A stretch of 10,335 nucleotides of DNA from Pseudomonas fluorescens (GTDB lineage Bacteria > Pseudomonadota > Alphaproteobacteria > UBA2136 > UBA6156). Under the pieces are notes generated by a model that saw nothing but the letters and a program-made list of their open reading frames with translations, was not told where the DNA came from and did no database searches. The DNA lies in NCBI GenBank assembly GCA_003241595.1, contig QFOU01000047.1, positions 1-10,335 of the forward strand, given 5' to 3'. Shown piece by piece: positions 8,437 through 10,335 of the stretch. Each line of letters begins with the position of its first letter. Position 1 is the stretch's first letter. A program made the translations under genes and the position numbers.

Positions 8437-9661
8437 CGACACCTCCGGCAAAATCCAATGGGCCAACAAGAATTTCCTCGATACCATGGGCTACGCGCTG
8501 GAAGAGATCGTCGGTCGCCACCACAGCGGATTTGTCGAACCCGAATACGCCGCCAGCAAAGAATATAAAGAGTTCTGGGACAACCTGCGCAACGGCCAAT
8601 TCCAAGCCGCCCAATACCGCCGCGTCGGCAAAGGAGGCAAGGAGATCTGGATCCAGGCCAGCTACAACCCCATCTGTGGCACCGATGGCAAACCGTACAA
8701 GATCGTCAAGGTTGCCAGCAACATCACGCCATCAGTGACCAAAACCAAGCAATCGTTCGACCGCGTGCAAGCACTCATCAGCTTTATGCCGGATGGCACG
8801 ATCATCGATGCAAACGAGAATTTCTTAAAATCAACCGGCTACCAGTTGGATGAGATCAAAGGCCGCCACCACAGCATGTTCTGCGACGGCGCCTACGTCC
8901 AATCCTCCGACTATAAAGAGTTCTGGAACGCCCTGAACCGCGGCGAACTCCAAACCGGAGAATTCCGCCGTTTTGGCAAGAACAACCAAGAGATCTGGCT
9001 GCAAGCCTCCTATACCGTGCAGTACGATAACAACGGCAAGATCACGGGCGTCATCAAATACGCCAGCGATATCTCACGCCAGAAAATGGCCACCATGGAA
9101 ACGAATGAAACCATCGGCGCCATCACGGGCTCGGTGCAAGAGCTCACCACCTCCATCGCCGATATCTCACGGAGTATGGGCATGGCCCGCGATGCAGTGC
9201 ACACCGTGCAAAACTATACCGATAGTGCCAACCACTCCGTGGCCCAACTCATGAAATCCGCCAAAGCGATGGGCGAGGTTTCTAATCTCATCCAGAACAT
9301 CTCCGGCCAAATTAACCTCCTCGCTCTTAACGCAGCGATCGAAGCCGCCCGCGCGGGCGATGCTGGCCGTGGCTTTGCCGTGGTCGCCGATGAGGTGAAG
9401 CGCCTCGCCTCCCAAGCGGAAGACTCAACCGGCAAGATCAACGAAGAGATCGACGGCATCCAGTCGATCGCGAACGAGGTGGCACGTGCCATCACTCAAA
9501 TTCAAGAGAGTATTCAGGGCCTGGTCGAAAGCGCCACCACCGTCGCCGCCGCTACTGAAGAGCAATCCGTGGTCACAGCCGGTATCGCCGACAACATGAC
9601 CAAGGTCACCCACCTCATCAACCACAACGAGACAAAATCTCAACAAAAACTACTGAACTAA
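8402..9661 (+). CDS. Soluble methyl-accepting chemotaxis protein with two PAS domains (BdlA-like layout)
   Basis: This 419-residue frame has PAS domain 1 at about 10-110, PAS domain 2 at about 123-227 and an MCP signalling domain at about 232-410. The conserved hairpin tip lies at residues 291-340, including NLLALNAAIEAARAG and GRGFAVVADEVKRLA, which in this family contacts CheA and CheW. There are no membrane segments and no HAMP domain, so it is a cytoplasmic receptor. Length and order match BdlA-type proteins, which sense internal redox or energy state. The PAS domains share GRHHS, YKEFW and EIW.QASY at a constant offset of 116 residues. There is no C-terminal CheR-binding pentapeptide. 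The ATG at 8402 directly follows a TGA in its own frame and has no Shine-Dalgarno; the natural N-terminus appears to be the out-of-frame piece beginning at 8347. The product may therefore be poorly made or lack a normal first strand of PAS 1. The ligand is unknown. Confidence 0.87.
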   Translation: MHWIKAKPSFTFDTSGKIQWANKNFLDTMGYALEEIVGRHHSGFVEPEYAASKEYKEFWDNLRNGQFQAAQYRRVGKGGKEIWIQASYNPICGTDGKPYKIVKVASNITPSVTKTKQSFDRVQALISFMPDGTIIDANENFLKSTGYQLDEIKGRHHSMFCDGAYVQSSDYKEFWNALNRGELQTGEFRRFGKNNQEIWLQASYTVQYDNNGKITGVIKYASDISRQKMATMETNETIGAITGSVQELTTSIADISRSMGMARDAVHTVQNYTDSANHSVAQLMKSAKAMGEVSNLIQNISGQINLLALNAAIEAARAGDAGRGFAVVADEVKRLASQAEDSTGKINEEIDGIQSIANEVARAITQIQESIQGLVESATTVAAATEEQSVVTAGIADNMTKVTHLINHNETKSQQKLLN

Positions 9662-9673
9662 AATCTCCTGGCC

Positions 9674-9701
9674 AAAAAAAGCAGCCTACTGGCTGCTTTT
9701 T
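9674..9701. terminator. Bidirectional Rho-independent terminator between the chemoreceptor and LprI-like genes
   Basis: GCAGCC (9681-9686) pairs with GGCTGC (9691-9696) around a TACT loop. Seven A lie on the left and five T on the right, so U-tracts exist in both directions. It lies 12 bases after the chemoreceptor stop and ends one base before the stop codon of the convergent gene. Confidence 0.9.
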
Positions 9702-9702
9702 G

Positions 9703-10134
9703 TTAACGCGAAAGCTTATATTCAACATCATCAGCAAATAACTTGAGCTGCTGCCCACGCTGTTCAATCAACTTAAACTTACAATGAGGATAGGATAAAA
9801 CATCAGTTTCCCGACCAAAATCGGCTCGCTTATAAAACTCACAGGCCGAATCCTTCCAAACCGACCAGTTCTTCTGCTCTTCTTCTAAAGCTTTCACACT
9901 ACAACCGTCGCATTGCTCCCATCTCCTAGATGCTTCCCAGCGCTCCAAAGCAACCTTAGTGCGCGAATATTCATTAGAAACAATTACATCTTGCCGCTTA
10001 ATTTCATCATATCCACATTTTGCCCATTCCATATTGCTCTGATGCGAGTCAATGCACTCCCTCCACGCCGACTCCACATCAGCATAACCAAGCATCGGCA
10101 AAAACAAACCAATCGCAACCCACTTTAAAACCAT
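9703..10134 (-). CDS. Small secreted protein, lysozyme-inhibitor LprI-like (DUF1311 type)
   Basis: The 143-residue product begins with a signal peptide (MVLKWVAIGLFLPMLGYA, cleavage expected near residue 18) and should be periplasmic or surface-exposed. The mature part has six cysteines (27, 40, 75, 78, 98, 118), an even number suited to disulfides. The spacing of C27 and C40, the helical middle, and the motif WSVWKDSAC (residues 90-98) resemble the LprI N-terminal/DUF1311 family. Some members of that family inhibit lysozyme, but most are uncharacterised. The ATG at 10134 was chosen because GGAGA lies 5 bases before it. The in-frame ATG at 10146 overlaps that site and would add only METS. The gene appears to be a single transcript with its own promoter, ending at a shared terminator. 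Family assignment is by motif and layout; lysozyme inhibition itself is not shown. Confidence 0.8.
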   Translation of the reverse strand: MVLKWVAIGLFLPMLGYADVESAWRECIDSHQSNMEWAKCGYDEIKRQDVIVSNEYSRTKVALERWEASRRWEQCDGCSVKALEEEQKNWSVWKDSACEFYKRADFGRETDVLSYPHCKFKLIEQRGQQLKLFADDVEYKLSR

Positions 10135-10139
10135 ACTTG

Positions 10140-10144
10140 TCTCC
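10140..10144 (-). promoter_or_regulatory. Ribosome binding site of the LprI-like gene
   Basis: GGAGA on the minus strand lies 5 bases before the ATG at 10134. It overlaps the alternative upstream ATG at 10146, and so decides the start in favour of 10134. Confidence 0.7.
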
Positions 10145-10160
10145 ATTCATTTTTTTCAAA

Positions 10161-10189
10161 AAGATAAAAAGAAAACCAAACAACATCAA
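10161..10189 (-). promoter_or_regulatory. Candidate sigma-70 promoter for the LprI-like gene
   Basis: On the minus strand TTGATG (10189-10184) and TATCTT (10166-10161) are separated by 17 bases, each matching four of six consensus positions. The -10 box ends 26 bases before the start codon. The promoter sits just beyond the U-tract of the tRNA terminator, so the gene would be transcribed independently of the tRNA. Confidence 0.45.
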
Positions 10190-10194
10190 CAAAC

Positions 10195-10218
10195 AAAAAA
10201 GGCAGTCTTTCGACTGCC
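10195..10218 (-). terminator. Rho-independent terminator of tRNA-Ser
   Basis: On the minus strand GGCAGTC pairs perfectly with GACTGCC around a GAAA tetraloop and is followed by six T. It lies 7 bases beyond the CCA end of the tRNA. Confidence 0.92.
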
Positions 10219-10225
10219 CAAATTC

Positions 10226-10318
10226 TGGCGGAGCGGGGGGGATTCGAACCCCCGATACGGATTTTGTCCGTATGACGATTTAGCAAACCGTTGCCTTCAG
10301 CCACTCGGCCACCGCTCC
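10226..10318 (-). tRNA. tRNA-Ser (anticodon GCU)
   Basis: The minus strand folds as a class II tRNA of 93 bases including an encoded CCA. The acceptor stem is GGAGCGG with CCGCTCC, followed by discriminator G. The anticodon loop is TTGCTAA, with anticodon GCT at 10282-10284, and the T-arm is GGGGG-TTCGAAT-CCCCC. The long variable arm (TACGGA paired with TCCGTA) is expected for serine tRNAs. It reads the serine codons AGC and AGU. Its promoter would lie to the right of the window. Confidence 0.97.
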
Positions 10319-10335
10319 AGCGCGCGCAACTTGCC

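Noticed and set aside
10226..10318. tRNA-Ser as attachment site of an integrated conjugative element covering the TraG-like genes
   Set aside because: The 3' end of the tRNA faces the region, as would be needed, but I find no second copy of its 3' sequence in the window and no integrase gene.

Overview
The window looks like chromosomal DNA of a Gram-negative proteobacterium. The Grx4-type glutaredoxin, the two-PAS soluble chemoreceptor and the large F-type (TraG-like) membrane protein together lean towards Alphaproteobacteria. The genus cannot be fixed from the sequence alone; a Micavibrio-like lineage is a guess, not a result. There is no transposase, integrase, CRISPR array or rRNA.

Layout from left to right: (1) the 3' part of a monothiol CGFS glutaredoxin gene (+). 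(2) A bidirectional terminator shared with a convergent two-gene unit read on the minus strand. That unit consists of a very large TraG_N-like type IV secretion/conjugation membrane protein (2463-8015), followed after 58 bases and an imperfect hairpin by an unrecognised 696-residue protein (314-2404). (3) A 325-base AT-rich divergent intergenic region. (4) A soluble chemoreceptor with two PAS domains and an MCP signalling domain (+), whose first codons have been put out of frame by a one-base shift. (5) A second bidirectional terminator, then a small secreted LprI/DUF1311-type protein (minus) with its own promoter and ribosome binding site. (6) The tRNA-Ser(GCU) gene (minus) with a strong terminator.

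The most unusual part is the minus-strand pair. The TraG-like protein is about twice the length of F-plasmid TraG. It has a signal peptide, two N-terminal membrane segments, a periplasmic-looking domain of about 590 residues holding ten cysteines, a membrane cluster, and then a cysteine-free C-terminal region of about 960 residues. It is the first gene of its unit and is joined in the window only by the 696-residue orphan. This is an isolated conjugation-type module, not a visible full tra operon. Nothing in the sequence shows what the orphan does.
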